Positions 28,075 to 37,040 of a stretch of DNA of 64,000 bases are shown in pieces. Both the position numbers and the translations under genes were made by a program. Each line of letters starts with the position of its first letter. Position 1 is the first letter of the stretch. A model generated the notes under the pieces. It had not been told where the DNA came from. It saw only the letters and a list, made by a program, of their open reading frames with translations, and did not search any database. Source of the stretch: Sipunculus nudus (Eukaryota; Annelida; Sipuncula; Golfingiida; Sipunculidae); contig JAPPUL010000082.1 of NCBI GenBank assembly GCA_026874595.1, positions 930,001 to 994,000 on the forward strand. The letters are read 5' to 3'.

Positions 28075-28278
28075 ATGCATATAAAAGTAAATGGAGCGGC
28101 GAAGGAATTTAAGGGAGAAGGGCTTACGATAGCGGACATTTTAAAGGAGCTGAATATAGAAGTGAAGAACATAGCGGTGGAACATAATCTTGAGATAGTG
28201 TCGAAGGATAGTTTTGGGGGACATAGTTTAAAAGAAGGAGATAATCTTGAGATAGTACAATTTGTGGGGGGAGGTTGA
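28075..28278 (+). CDS. thiS: Sulfur carrier protein ThiS
   Basis: ThiS carries the sulfur for thiazole as a C-terminal thiocarboxylate. The protein is 67 residues, a beta-grasp fold beginning MHIKVNGAAKEF and ending EIVQFVGGG; the terminal Gly-Gly needed for adenylation is present. GGAGG lies just upstream of the start. It sits between ThiF, which activates it, and ThiG, which uses it. Confidence 0.95.
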   Translation: MHIKVNGAAKEFKGEGLTIADILKELNIEVKNIAVEHNLEIVSKDSFGGHSLKEGDNLEIVQFVGGG

Positions 28279-28362
28279 GGAGGCAAGTTAGAGGTATGGG
28301 TTAAGGAGAGTGGTTAAGGGGAGGAGGCGAGTTAATTAGATAAAAATGGGGTTAAATAGAAA

Positions 28363-29139
28363 ATGAAAAGAGAGGCTAAATTTGAAATAGCAGGAAAAGA
28401 ATATAAATCACGATTATTAGTAGGAACGGGAAAGTATGAGACATTTGAGGTAATGGAGAAGGCGCTTATGGAGTCTGGAACAGAGATAGTGACGGTAGCG
28501 GTAAGGCGAGTAGATCTTGAAAGCAGTACGAAGTCGTTGTTACGTTATATAGATTTAAAGAAATATACACTACTCCCAAACACAGCAGGCTGTTATACAA
28601 AAGAGGAAGCACTTCGCTTTGCCCGTCTTGGACGGGAGGCGGGAATGAATAATTATATAAAGCTTGAGGTAATAGGCGATGAGCGGACCTTGTATCCGGA
28701 TAACGAGGCAACGCTTGAAGCGGCAAGAATACTGGTAAAAGAGGGATTTGTGGTATTTCCGTATGTAACAGATGATCCTATAATGGCGCTTAAGCTTGAA
28801 GACGCAGGATGTGCATGCGTGATGCCGTTGGCGGCACCAATAGGTTCAGGACTTGGGATAAGGAATCCTTATAATATACAGATAATCCTAGAACAGGTAA
28901 AAGTACCTGTTATAGTGGATGCAGGAGTAGGCACGGCATCTGATGCAGCGATAGCGATGGAATTGGGATGTGATGGGGTATTAATGAATACGGCAATAGC
29001 GTGCGCAGAAGATCCTAGTATGATGGCGTTGTCGATGAGGAGGGCGGTAGAAGCGGGGCGGTTATCGTATTTGGCAGGCAGGATACCAAAGAAGCTCTAC
29101 GCAAGTGCAAGTAGTCCTGTTGAGGGAGTTGTAATATAG
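28363..29139 (+). CDS. thiG: Thiazole synthase
   Basis: ThiG condenses deoxyxylulose phosphate, dehydroglycine and ThiS thiocarboxylate into the thiazole phosphate moiety. The TIM barrel has [10 protein letters not shown] at the start, [36 protein letters not shown] and the phosphate-binding [29 protein letters not shown]. Length is 258 residues. The dehydroglycine source (ThiH or ThiO) is not in the window. Confidence 0.96.
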   Translation: MKREAKFEIAGKEYKSRLLVGTGKYETFEVMEKALMESGTEIVTVAVRRVDLESSTKSLLRYIDLKKYTLLPNTAGCYTKEEALRFARLGREAGMNNYIKLEVIGDERTLYPDNEATLEAARILVKEGFVVFPYVTDDPIMALKLEDAGCACVMPLAAPIGSGLGIRNPYNIQIILEQVKVPVIVDAGVGTASDAAIAMELGCDGVLMNTAIACAEDPSMMALSMRRAVEAGRLSYLAGRIPKKLYASASSPVEGVVI

Positions 29140-29199
29140 GACAGCGTGAGGTTAAATTTATAATGCTTTTGCTCAAGTTTAGTTTCAGCTAATATTGAT

Positions 29200-29844
29200 A
29201 TGGGAAAGGAATTACCGAGAGTATATTTAATAACGGACAGGAGGGGGTGTAAAGATATATTATACGTAGTAGAAGAGGCACTTGAAGGAGGGGTAAGGAT
29301 GGTGCAGCTACGAGAGAAAGATTTAAATACGCGTGATATGTATAATCTTGGGAAACGACTTCGAACCTTAACGAATAGATACAAAGCACTATTGCTAATA
29401 AATGACAGATTAGACATAATGGAAGCGATTGATGCAGATGGTATACATATAGGAAAAAATAGCCTACCACTTAAGAAAGTACAAGAGCAGATAAAAAAGA
29501 GTGAAGCTAAAAAGGGGAGAGATTATATAATAGGCTACTCAGCCCACAGCGTAGAGGAAGTTAAGCTATGCGCCCAAGAGGGAATAGATTTTGTAACATA
29601 TAGCCCGATATTAAAGCCGAATACAAAGAAGAGTTATGCGGTGAAGGAATTAGGGATATCTGCACTTGAGGCAGTTAGTAATATAGGGATAAGGGTGTAT
29701 GGCTTAGGCGGGCTTGGAGCAGATAACATATGTTTTTTGAGGGGAGTTTATGGAGTAGCTTTAATAGGATATATAATAAGTTCAAAAGAGCCTCGCAGAG
29801 CAACAGAATGGCTAATAGAAGAAGTTAATAAAGTTTTTAATTAG
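29200..29844 (+). CDS. thiE: Thiamine-phosphate synthase
   Basis: ThiE couples HMP pyrophosphate to thiazole phosphate to form thiamine phosphate. Visible motifs are YLITDRRGC near the N-terminus, MVQLREKDL, LLINDRLDIMEAIDADGIHIGK with the metal-binding Asp residues, GYSAHSVEEV and the phosphate loop VYGLGGLGADN. The 214 residues are a normal length. It closes the thi cluster; thiL, which adds the last phosphate, lies far away at 55993. Confidence 0.95.
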   Translation: MGKELPRVYLITDRRGCKDILYVVEEALEGGVRMVQLREKDLNTRDMYNLGKRLRTLTNRYKALLLINDRLDIMEAIDADGIHIGKNSLPLKKVQEQIKKSEAKKGRDYIIGYSAHSVEEVKLCAQEGIDFVTYSPILKPNTKKSYAVKELGISALEAVSNIGIRVYGLGGLGADNICFLRGVYGVALIGYIISSKEPRRATEWLIEEVNKVFN

Positions 29845-30039
29845 GTTTTGTATTCTAAGATAAAAGGTGTAGATAAGCATACAAATTTTGCTAAATAAAA
29901 TAATATAATCTTATAAGAATACTAAAATGAAGCTATAATTGTTAAATAAGCATATAGTTGTTTTAATAGCTAGAATAAGCTGTGCCTTAAATTCTTAAGA
30001 AGTATTATTTATTTTATAATGCGTAAGGAGCGAGTAATT

Positions 30040-30735
30040 ATGTATTTGGATAATGATGTTAGTTCTGATAGAGATGAAGATTATAGAAATGAGTTATTTA
30101 GGCGTAATTGCGTTGAGATAGTATCAAGCGAAGTAGACAGTGTATATGCAGAGCATCCTATAAGTCTAGTTGATAATATTTTAAGCAGGGAGGAAGAGGA
30201 GGAATATGTAGATTACGTATGTTTTGGACGTAATGGGATGCCGAATTGGAAAGCGTATTATGACATTAGAAATTTAGTTGAGACTTTGGAAGATGTAGAC
30301 GGGCTTGAGAACAAGAATGTTAAGGATATATTAAAACTTGTTGAGAGAAGTTTTTTGATGATATTGTTTAATAGGATAGGTCTTAGTGAAGAGAGTTTAT
30401 CAAGTCCATGTAAAAAAGATGTATTTAATATATTACGTAAGCTAGAATTCTTTTATTCAAAGGACAAGGAAATAATAGAGTTCATATTGAAGGTAGATAA
30501 AGGAAGTATTGAATATGCTGAGGTAAAACTTGCATATGATAAATATAATACTATGCTATCAGATGAGAGTTATTTTTTGGATAAAGAGAAGGCAGTAATG
30601 GAAGTTATGTTATATTATTTTCTTAGTAAAGAGGAGCCACTACTATACATAAATGCTATAAACGAAAGAGTAGATAGTCATGATCTTAGACATTTACTAT
30701 CCTTTTTAGACAAGGTAAAATATATTAAGGATTGA
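30040..30735 (+). CDS. Unidentified acidic protein, about 231 aa
   Basis: I do not recognise this protein. It is acidic and mostly helical, with an Asp/Glu-rich N-terminal 60 residues and no signal peptide or membrane segment. The middle contains NGMPNWKAYYDIRNLVETLED, and the C-terminal half looks like a helical bundle. The start at 30040 is preferred because AAGGAG lies nine bases upstream; an in-frame ATG at 30019 would add seven residues. Its 3' end overlaps the convergent BadF-type ATPase gene by 11 bp. This is one of the few convergent pairs in the window with no duplication at the junction. Confidence 0.6.
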   Translation: MYLDNDVSSDRDEDYRNELFRRNCVEIVSSEVDSVYAEHPISLVDNILSREEEEEYVDYVCFGRNGMPNWKAYYDIRNLVETLEDVDGLENKNVKDILKLVERSFLMILFNRIGLSEESLSSPCKKDVFNILRKLEFFYSKDKEIIEFILKVDKGSIEYAEVKLAYDKYNTMLSDESYFLDKEKAVMEVMLYYFLSKEEPLLYINAINERVDSHDLRHLLSFLDKVKYIKD

Positions 30736-31417
30736 TAGACTTTATCAAATTGGGATGATGCATATTATTTTGTGCAAAAGCTAAAAGCCCTTTAATAAGA
30801 AGATCCTGCCCCTTGATCACAACTTCACAAAAGGATTGTAAAGTTTTTATGAAACAGATATTATTAGAAAATCCTCCTGAAAGGTATAACTTAGCAGGTT
30901 TTTTTGCGAAGTTAAAACTAGCTTTAGCAAGGCCTCTAATGAAGTAAGCAACAGCAATATCAGGGTCTGTACCTTTGTTTATAAGATCAAAAATCCGTTC
31001 AATGCCAAGCAAGCCACATGCTAAAGGAACTGATTTATCTTGAGGAGTGAGCGTATCATAATCTACGTTATAATACTGCCCAAGAATCTCGGAAGTAAAT
31101 CCCATATTCCCTCCACAAGAGCTATTCCAATCCATAACTTCAGCTGTTCTATTTTGGAAAACAACTAACTTCATATCGCGAGAACCAATATCAACGAGGG
31201 TAAAATTATCTTCGTTAATGTCACTAAGGCCGCCATAAGCAAGGGCTATAAGTTCATTTACATACTTATCACAATGTTCTTTAGATGAGTGTCCGGTTGC
31301 GTAGATAAAATGCCTGTTTTTGTTCTTAACGATATCTTTAGTTTTGACAATAGATAAATTCTTGTTAAGAGTATCAAATATTTTGGTATAAGTGGTGCCA
31401 CCATCACATAAAAGCAT
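30725..31417 (-). CDS. BadF/BadG/BcrA/BcrD-type ATPase (acyl-CoA dehydratase activase-like)
   Basis: Members of this ASKHA family hydrolyse ATP to pump an electron into a partner [4Fe-4S] enzyme such as 2-hydroxyacyl-CoA dehydratase or benzoyl-CoA reductase. Here the phosphate-1 loop is LLCDGGTTYTKI at the very N-terminus. Phosphate-2 is LVDIGSRDMKLVVF, the cluster-loop-like region is MDWNSSCGGNMGF, and the adenosine motif is LYLSGGFSNN. The conserved Cys in NSSCGGNMG matches one of the two cluster Cys of activases. At 230 residues it is short. It follows the 282-aa partner gene by ten bases, strongly suggesting one functional unit. Confidence 0.75.
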   Translation of the reverse strand: MLLCDGGTTYTKIFDTLNKNLSIVKTKDIVKNKNRHFIYATGHSSKEHCDKYVNELIALAYGGLSDINEDNFTLVDIGSRDMKLVVFQNRTAEVMDWNSSCGGNMGFTSEILGQYYNVDYDTLTPQDKSVPLACGLLGIERIFDLINKGTDPDIAVAYFIRGLAKASFNFAKKPAKLYLSGGFSNNICFIKTLQSFCEVVIKGQDLLIKGLLAFAQNNMHHPNLIKSINP

Positions 31418-31427
31418 AAAAGTCCTC

Positions 31428-32276
31428 TTAGTTAAGATTTTTAAGATTATTTAATGTAGCTGATGTTTTTAATGTAATAAAAGCCTCAAGTTTAGCCTTA
31501 GAGCTTGCAGTCATGGATCCGTGTCCGTCAACATACATATCATTGTGCTTATTGGCCATAAAGCTAGCTAACATTTGCTTGTTACAGAACGACTGAGCAA
31601 AATATACAGTAGGAACTGGTGTTTGGATCTTCCATTCTTTAGATACAAGGGCAGGAATGCCCATTTCAACAAGACGTGTCCATCCTTCAATATGGGTTTT
31701 ATCAGGAAAGAGTTCAAGTAAATCGATATCATGGGGAGGAGTGCCATGAAAGTTACAAACGGGTATACACTGGTTATCTTTATAATATTCAATTTCAGTA
31801 TCAGTAAGCGGCTTGTAAATAAGCTCCATAATGCGAATAACGCGATTTTTCAAATTACCTTTAGCTTTAGAGATAATGGGTTCCCGCAAAGGGGTAGTAT
31901 TTTTATTAGAAGCATCAATAACATTAAACTCAAGTTTATGAAGCAAATCAAAAACGGCCCTACCCTGATCACACTTATCCTTACCTGTGGTACAAATGAC
32001 AGAGGCAAGTTTATCTTTTAGATGGATAGCATTGTTAACGATATCTCTAATGATGTGGCAATAGACATCGGGAACGATTTTGTAATTAGGGTGCTTAAAG
32101 TTTATATCCAAGTCGATAAATGAGAAGCCGAAGTTCTTAAAGATGTCAATGGTGTGGTTATCAGGCTGACCATAGAAGCCGATAGATTTGTAAGAGGTCA
32201 TATGAGCATATAGCTTAGCAAAATGAGTTATTCTTTTGTGGAAATCGTTGTGAGTATTAATATCAGCAAGTATCAA
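31428..32276 (-). CDS. Unknown Cys-containing protein, probable partner of the BadF-type ATPase
   Basis: The 282-residue protein has scattered cysteines (VYCHI, ICTTGKDKC, PVCNF, QSFCNK) and a mixed alpha/beta pattern without membrane segments. Its position ten bases upstream of an activase-like ATPase suggests a small HgdB/double-cubane-type Fe-S protein, the usual electron acceptor of such ATPases. The sequence similarity I can see by eye is too weak to prove this. No acyl-CoA fermentation genes are nearby, so its substrate could be something quite different. kdsB lies 84 bp upstream on the same strand. Confidence 0.5.
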   Translation of the reverse strand: MILADINTHNDFHKRITHFAKLYAHMTSYKSIGFYGQPDNHTIDIFKNFGFSFIDLDINFKHPNYKIVPDVYCHIIRDIVNNAIHLKDKLASVICTTGKDKCDQGRAVFDLLHKLEFNVIDASNKNTTPLREPIISKAKGNLKNRVIRIMELIYKPLTDTEIEYYKDNQCIPVCNFHGTPPHDIDLLELFPDKTHIEGWTRLVEMGIPALVSKEWKIQTPVPTVYFAQSFCNKQMLASFMANKHNDMYVDGHGSMTASSKAKLEAFITLKTSATLNNLKNLN

Positions 32277-32360
32277 TTAGATTACCTAATATAGTTATAT
32301 ATTATGATACAATAATAAGTATAAAAGTATAACATATAAAATGAAAAAAAGTAACTGGTG

Positions 32361-33116
32361 CTAATCTATAATTCTTTTCCTATGTTTCACGGGAGAAAGT
32401 TCACGTAGACTAAAAAGGCGTCTAACCTTCCTAAGATCAGAAGGGGAGTCAACCCCGATAGTATGCTCAGAAGAGAGTAACATTTTGATATTAAAGCCAT
32501 TGTCTAAGAATTTATCTTGCTCAAGATTTTGGTTATTTTGTTTTATTTGGAGTTTAGGTAAAGAGTTAGTAAGGAATTTCTTAGAGTAAGCATAAATGCC
32601 GACATGAAGGAATATGTTTTTATAATCAATATAAGAGCTTGAGAGTCGAAAGAATCTTTTGGCATAAAAATCGTTATCTACAATGACTTTCACATTGGAG
32701 GGAATATTTATTATACTTTTGTGGCGTAGGGGCTTAATAATGCTTAAAATGTGTTCATTTTGGTTTTGTAGGATGAATGAGCAAAACCGAGTGATTGTGT
32801 TAGTGGATATAAGGGGTTCATCGGCCTGAATATTAATAAACCACTGGGAGTTAAAGTTAGAAGCGATAGAAGCGATTCTGTCGGTGCCATTTTGAAAAGC
32901 GGTGGATGTTTTGATTAAGTTATTAGTGAATGAGGAACAAGCGTTATAGATGTTGCTATGGTCATAAGCGATAAAAGTGGGTAGATTGGAGGCGGCGGCG
33001 TTTTCAAAGACGTGTTGAATCAATGGTTTACCCTGGATATTGGCTAAAACTTTGTGTTTTAGGCGAGAAGAGCTGAGTCTTGCGGGGATGATGATAGAAA
33101 CGTTATGAGTATGCAT
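32361..33116 (-). CDS. kdsB: 3-deoxy-manno-octulosonate cytidylyltransferase (CMP-KDO synthetase)
   Basis: KdsB activates KDO as CMP-KDO for lipopolysaccharide inner core synthesis, so this organism makes a Gram-negative outer membrane. The nucleotide-binding N-terminus is IIPARLSSSRLKHKVLANI with QGKPLIQHV, followed by NGTDRIAS, NIQADEPLI and HVGIYAYSKKFL. Length is 251 residues. The terminal DSPSDLRKVRRL is also characteristic. It is the first gene of a minus-strand group with the Cys-containing protein and the ATPase. Confidence 0.93.
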   Translation of the reverse strand: MHTHNVSIIIPARLSSSRLKHKVLANIQGKPLIQHVFENAAASNLPTFIAYDHSNIYNACSSFTNNLIKTSTAFQNGTDRIASIASNFNSQWFINIQADEPLISTNTITRFCSFILQNQNEHILSIIKPLRHKSIINIPSNVKVIVDNDFYAKRFFRLSSSYIDYKNIFLHVGIYAYSKKFLTNSLPKLQIKQNNQNLEQDKFLDNGFNIKMLLSSEHTIGVDSPSDLRKVRRLFSLRELSPVKHRKRIID

Positions 33117-33227
33117 AAAATAAGGCCTCAGGTGGCGATTAAAGTTTAAGTGCTAGACAATATTTAAGCGTTAAACAATAAAAGATACAAGATTGATTAA
33201 GAAGAAATTACATAAAGCGGGAAAAAA

Positions 33228-33365
33228 AGTGAAATAAAGTGAAAAAAGGGAGCAAAAAGGGAGTAAAAAGGGAGTAAAAGGGAGCAAAAAGGGAGCAAAA
33301 GGGAGCAAAAGGGAGTAAAAGGGAGCAAAAAGGGAGTAAAAGGGAGCAAAAAGGGAGTAAAAATA
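33228..33365 (+). repeat. Homopurine tandem array (AAAAGGGAGC/T units) in the metH leader
   Basis: About a dozen copies of units such as AAAAAGGGAGT, AAAAGGGAGC and AAAAGGGAGT run head to tail, of 10-11 bp each, ending 16 bp before the metH start. The plus strand is almost wholly purine. Each unit contains a Shine-Dalgarno-like GGGAG, so the metH leader would hold many possible ribosome-docking sites. On DNA such a tract can form a triplex or G-rich structure. Confidence 0.9.
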
Positions 33366-33380
33366 AAAAGGGAAAATCAG

Positions 33381-36300
33381 ATGGAAAGTAGAATACTAAA
33401 GGAGCTTGAGAAGCGGATATTGTTATTAGACGGAGCAATAGGAACAGAGATACAGAAATATAATTTAGGAGAGGAGGATTATGGAGGGAAGTATGGTTGT
33501 AATGAGTATTTGGTATTAACGCGACCTGATGTAATAAAGGAGATATATAGCAGATATTTTGCAGCGGGATGTGACATAGTGGAAACGAATACATTTGGAG
33601 GTAATGGGGTAAAGCTTTCGGAGTACGGGCTTGGGGATAAGGTGTATGAAATAAATAAGGAAGCGGCCCGGCTTGCGATTGAGGCGGCAGAGGAATGCAA
33701 GGAGAGGGAGGGTCGCGATTGTTTTGTACTTGGAGCGATAGGGCCAACGGGCTACTTACCCTCGTCGCCGGATCCGGAGTTAGGTGATATAAGTTTTGTA
33801 GAATTGGTAGAAATATTTGAAGAACAAGTAAGGGGTCTAAAAGCAGGGGGCGTATCAGGATTATTGATAGAGACGACTCAAGACATCCTAGAGCTAAAAG
33901 CGATAGTGTATGGGATAAGGAGGAGCAATAAGGCGGTAGGAGAAGAGCTACCGATAGTGGCACAGGTGACGCTAGATACGAATGGGAAGATGCTATTGGG
34001 GACGGACATATCGTCAGCACTAACGACGATAGAAAATCTTGGTGTGGATGTGATAGGGATAAACTGCAGTACAGGTCCGAAACACATGAGGGTACCGATA
34101 CAATATTTGTGTGAGAATACGAGATTAAAGGTATCATGCTTACCGAATGCGGGATTACCGATAAACGAGGGGGGGAGGGCAGTGTATAAGTTAGGTCCTA
34201 AGGAGATGAAGGAGGAGTTAAAGGATTTCGTAGAAGGATTTGGAATAAATATAGTAGGAGGGTGCTGCGGGACGACGCCTGAACATATAAGGGAGCTACG
34301 AGATTTAGATTTGGGGGTAAGGAGGGGTCGAGAGGTTGAGGATGTGGGACGAAGGGTATCAAGCGGTCTTAAGAGCGTATTTTTGAGTCAGGAGCCAAGA
34401 CCTTTAATAATAGGGGAGCGATTAAATTCACAAGGTAGCCGACGCGTAAAGGAGCTTTTGTTGAGGGAGGATTATGATGGACTTTTGAAGATAGCGGAGG
34501 AGCAGATGGGGTATGGAGCACATGTATTGGATGTATGCGTTGCACTTACTGAGCGTTCTGACGAGGCTTTGATGATGGAGGAGGTGGTAAAGCGTTTATC
34601 TTTTGTGATTGAGGCACCTTTGATGTTTGACTCAACGGATGCTGAGGTTATAGAGCGAGCACTTAGGAGCTATCCTGGGAGTCCGATAATAAACTCAATT
34701 AACCTAGAGAGTGGAGAGAGCACAAGGTATAAAGGGATGCAGGATCTTGCAAGAGACTATGGGGCATCATTAGTGGCCTTGACAATAGATGAGGAGGGGA
34801 TGGCGGTAACGAAGGAGAGGAAGCTTGAGATAGCAAAGAGGTTGTATAAAAGTTGCCTAAATAAAGGATTAGAAGGGGAGGGGTTATTATTAGATGTACT
34901 AACCTTCACGTTGGCAACGGGCGAGGCAGAATGGGAGGATTCAGCACATGAGACATTAAAGGGGATAGGGTTAGTGAAGAAGGAACTTCCGGAAGTGAAG
35001 ACGGTATTGGGGCTTAGCAACGTATCATTTGGTTTAAAGTTAAAAGCGAGGAAGGTATTAAACAGTGTATTTTTGTATCATGCATTAAATGAAGGGCTTG
35101 ATGCCGTAATAATAAATCCTCAACATGTAATAAGATATCCGGAGATAGAAAAGAAGGAGCGAGAGCTTGTAGAGGCGTTAATATTCAATAAGCATAAGGG
35201 AGCACTTTTAGAACTAATAGAACATTTTGAAAAGAGCGAGGGAGGAGATAAAGGGGGTAATTTAGGAGATAAGATAGAAAGGAAGCGAGTTTCGGTAGAG
35301 GAATTACTATTTACAAATATAGTAAAGCGAGATGGAGAAGGGATAGAATCGTTAATAGACGAGGCACTAGAAAGACATAGTCCAATAGAGATATTAAATG
35401 AGATATTGCTACCCGCGATGAAGGAGGTAGGCAATTTATTTGGACGAGGAGAGTTAATCCTACCGTTTGTATTACAATCAGCAGAAGTGATGAAGAAGGC
35501 AGTATCATACTTAGAGAATTTTTTGGAAAAGGATGAGAGTAGTCAAAAAGGGAGCATGTTGCTGGCAACGGTATATGGGGATGTTCACGACATAGGTAAA
35601 AATCTAGTAAAGACGATACTAACAAATAATGGATATAAGGTATACGATTTGGGAAAACAGGTTGCGGTATCGACAATAATAGAGGAAGCGGTAAAGAATA
35701 AAGTAGATGCAATAGGCTTAAGTGCTCTTTTGGTGTCAACTTCAAAGCAAATGGGCTTATGCGTTAAGGAGCTTGCCAAGCGGGGGTATGAGTATCCTGT
35801 AATAATAGGAGGAGCGGCAATAAATAAGAATTATAGTATGCAAATATCGTATATAGGAGGGTCTTCTGGTGGTGAGGGGGTAGGAGGAGAGGATTTAAGA
35901 GTTAGAGAAAAGGATTTATATAAGGGGGGAGTATTATATGCAAAGGATGCCTTTGATGGACTTGATTTAATGGATAAGCTGACCTGTGAGTCTTCTAAGG
36001 AAGAGTTATTAAAAGGTCAAAAGGCGGAGGTAGTTAATTACAGGAGGGAGGAAAGAAGAGAACAGAAGGGATTTGAGGAGGGGGAAGGGTCTTTAGAGGG
36101 TGCTAGACGCTCGGAAATAGAAGCATCGAAAGAAATACCGAAGGCGCCATTTTGGGGACATAAGGTTTTGCGATCAAGTGATATAGATATGGATAAATTA
36201 TTTAGTTTATTGTCTTTGAGTGAGTTATACCGACTTTCTTGGGGAGGTCGAGGGATGAGTAAAGAGGCTTATAATGAGCTTGTAGAGAAGGAATTTAATC

Positions 36301-36893
36301 CGGTATTAAATGGCTTGAAGGAGGAGGGCATTGCGGGAGGGTATTTTGCACCTGTAATAATATATGGTTATTATCGTTGTGTATCAAGCAAAGGGAAGTT
36401 GTTGTTGTATAAAGGTGGAGAGGGTAGAGAGGTATTAGAAGAGTTTAGTTTTCCAAGACAAAAGACAAAGCCGTATTTATCGCTAACAGATTACTTTGCG
36501 GTGGAGGGGTTGGGGCAAGAAGACGTAATAATATTTCAAGTAGTAAGCCTTGGTAAGCGTTTAACGGAGATAAGTGATGATCTTAACGAGCGTGGAGAAT
36601 ATCAGAAGGCATATTATTTGCATGGGCTTGGGGTACAGCTTGCGGAGGCGCTTACGGAATATTCTCATAGGCGGGTATTGGGAGAACTTGGTTTGGCTGT
36701 GGGACAGGGGAAGAGGTATAGTTTTGGATATCCTGCTTGTCCTAATTTAGAGGATCAAAAGAAGATAATGACTCTTATGCCGGTTATGGAGGAGCTAGGG
36801 GTAAGCCTAACGGAAGCCTATTTACTAATCCCTGAGCAATCAACAACCTCTTTTATAATACATCACAAAAAAGCAAGTTATTTTAGAATATAA
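33381..36893 (+). CDS. metH: Cobalamin-dependent methionine synthase
   Basis: MetH transfers a methyl group from methyltetrahydrofolate to homocysteine through B12. The four modules are all present in 1170 residues. The homocysteine domain (about 1-310) opens LLLDGAIGTEIQKY and has the zinc Cys pair C295/C296. The folate domain (about 330-600) contains GERLNSQGSRRVKELL. The B12 cap and B12-binding domains (about 640-880) have DVHDIGKNLV with axial His736. The AdoMet reactivation domain (about 950-1170) has YSFGYPACPNLEDQ. A low-complexity linker around residues 830-930 is unusually long. The homopurine repeat leader sits directly upstream; I see no cobalamin riboswitch. Confidence 0.96.
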   Translation: MESRILKELEKRILLLDGAIGTEIQKYNLGEEDYGGKYGCNEYLVLTRPDVIKEIYSRYFAAGCDIVETNTFGGNGVKLSEYGLGDKVYEINKEAARLAIEAAEECKEREGRDCFVLGAIGPTGYLPSSPDPELGDISFVELVEIFEEQVRGLKAGGVSGLLIETTQDILELKAIVYGIRRSNKAVGEELPIVAQVTLDTNGKMLLGTDISSALTTIENLGVDVIGINCSTGPKHMRVPIQYLCENTRLKVSCLPNAGLPINEGGRAVYKLGPKEMKEELKDFVEGFGINIVGGCCGTTPEHIRELRDLDLGVRRGREVEDVGRRVSSGLKSVFLSQEPRPLIIGERLNSQGSRRVKELLLREDYDGLLKIAEEQMGYGAHVLDVCVALTERSDEALMMEEVVKRLSFVIEAPLMFDSTDAEVIERALRSYPGSPIINSINLESGESTRYKGMQDLARDYGASLVALTIDEEGMAVTKERKLEIAKRLYKSCLNKGLEGEGLLLDVLTFTLATGEAEWEDSAHETLKGIGLVKKELPEVKTVLGLSNVSFGLKLKARKVLNSVFLYHALNEGLDAVIINPQHVIRYPEIEKKERELVEALIFNKHKGALLELIEHFEKSEGGDKGGNLGDKIERKRVSVEELLFTNIVKRDGEGIESLIDEALERHSPIEILNEILLPAMKEVGNLFGRGELILPFVLQSAEVMKKAVSYLENFLEKDESSQKGSMLLATVYGDVHDIGKNLVKTILTNNGYKVYDLGKQVAVSTIIEEAVKNKVDAIGLSALLVSTSKQMGLCVKELAKRGYEYPVIIGGAAINKNYSMQISYIGGSSGGEGVGGEDLRVREKDLYKGGVLYAKDAFDGLDLMDKLTCESSKEELLKGQKAEVVNYRREERREQKGFEEGEGSLEGARRSEIEASKEIPKAPFWGHKVLRSSDIDMDKLFSLLSLSELYRLSWGGRGMSKEAYNELVEKEFNPVLNGLKEEGIAGGYFAPVIIYGYYRCVSSKGKLLLYKGGEGREVLEEFSFPRQKTKPYLSLTDYFAVEGLGQEDVIIFQVVSLGKRLTEISDDLNERGEYQKAYYLHGLGVQLAEALTEYSHRRVLGELGLAVGQGKRYSFGYPACPNLEDQKKIMTLMPVMEELGVSLTEAYLLIPEQSTTSFIIHHKKASYFRI

Positions 36894-37040
36894 AATCAAG
36901 CTATAAATATTTACATATAATTATGTTAAGTCCTGAAACTGTTATCAGAAGGGGGACTAGAGTAATAAATCTTTTATTGTAGCATCTTTTTTGAGTGTTT
37001 AAAAAACCATGTAATAAAATTTACATGGAGAGATATAAAG

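Noticed and set aside
33117-33380. Cobalamin riboswitch before metH
   Set aside because: No B12-box-like sequence is visible; the space is taken by the homopurine repeat.
33208-34137. Long (309-codon) open frame on the minus strand opposite metH
   Set aside because: It is antisense to the well-supported metH, Ser/Leu/Pro-rich, and its N- and C-terminal parts are translations of metH codon bias and of the homopurine repeat. No ribosome-binding site or family resemblance.
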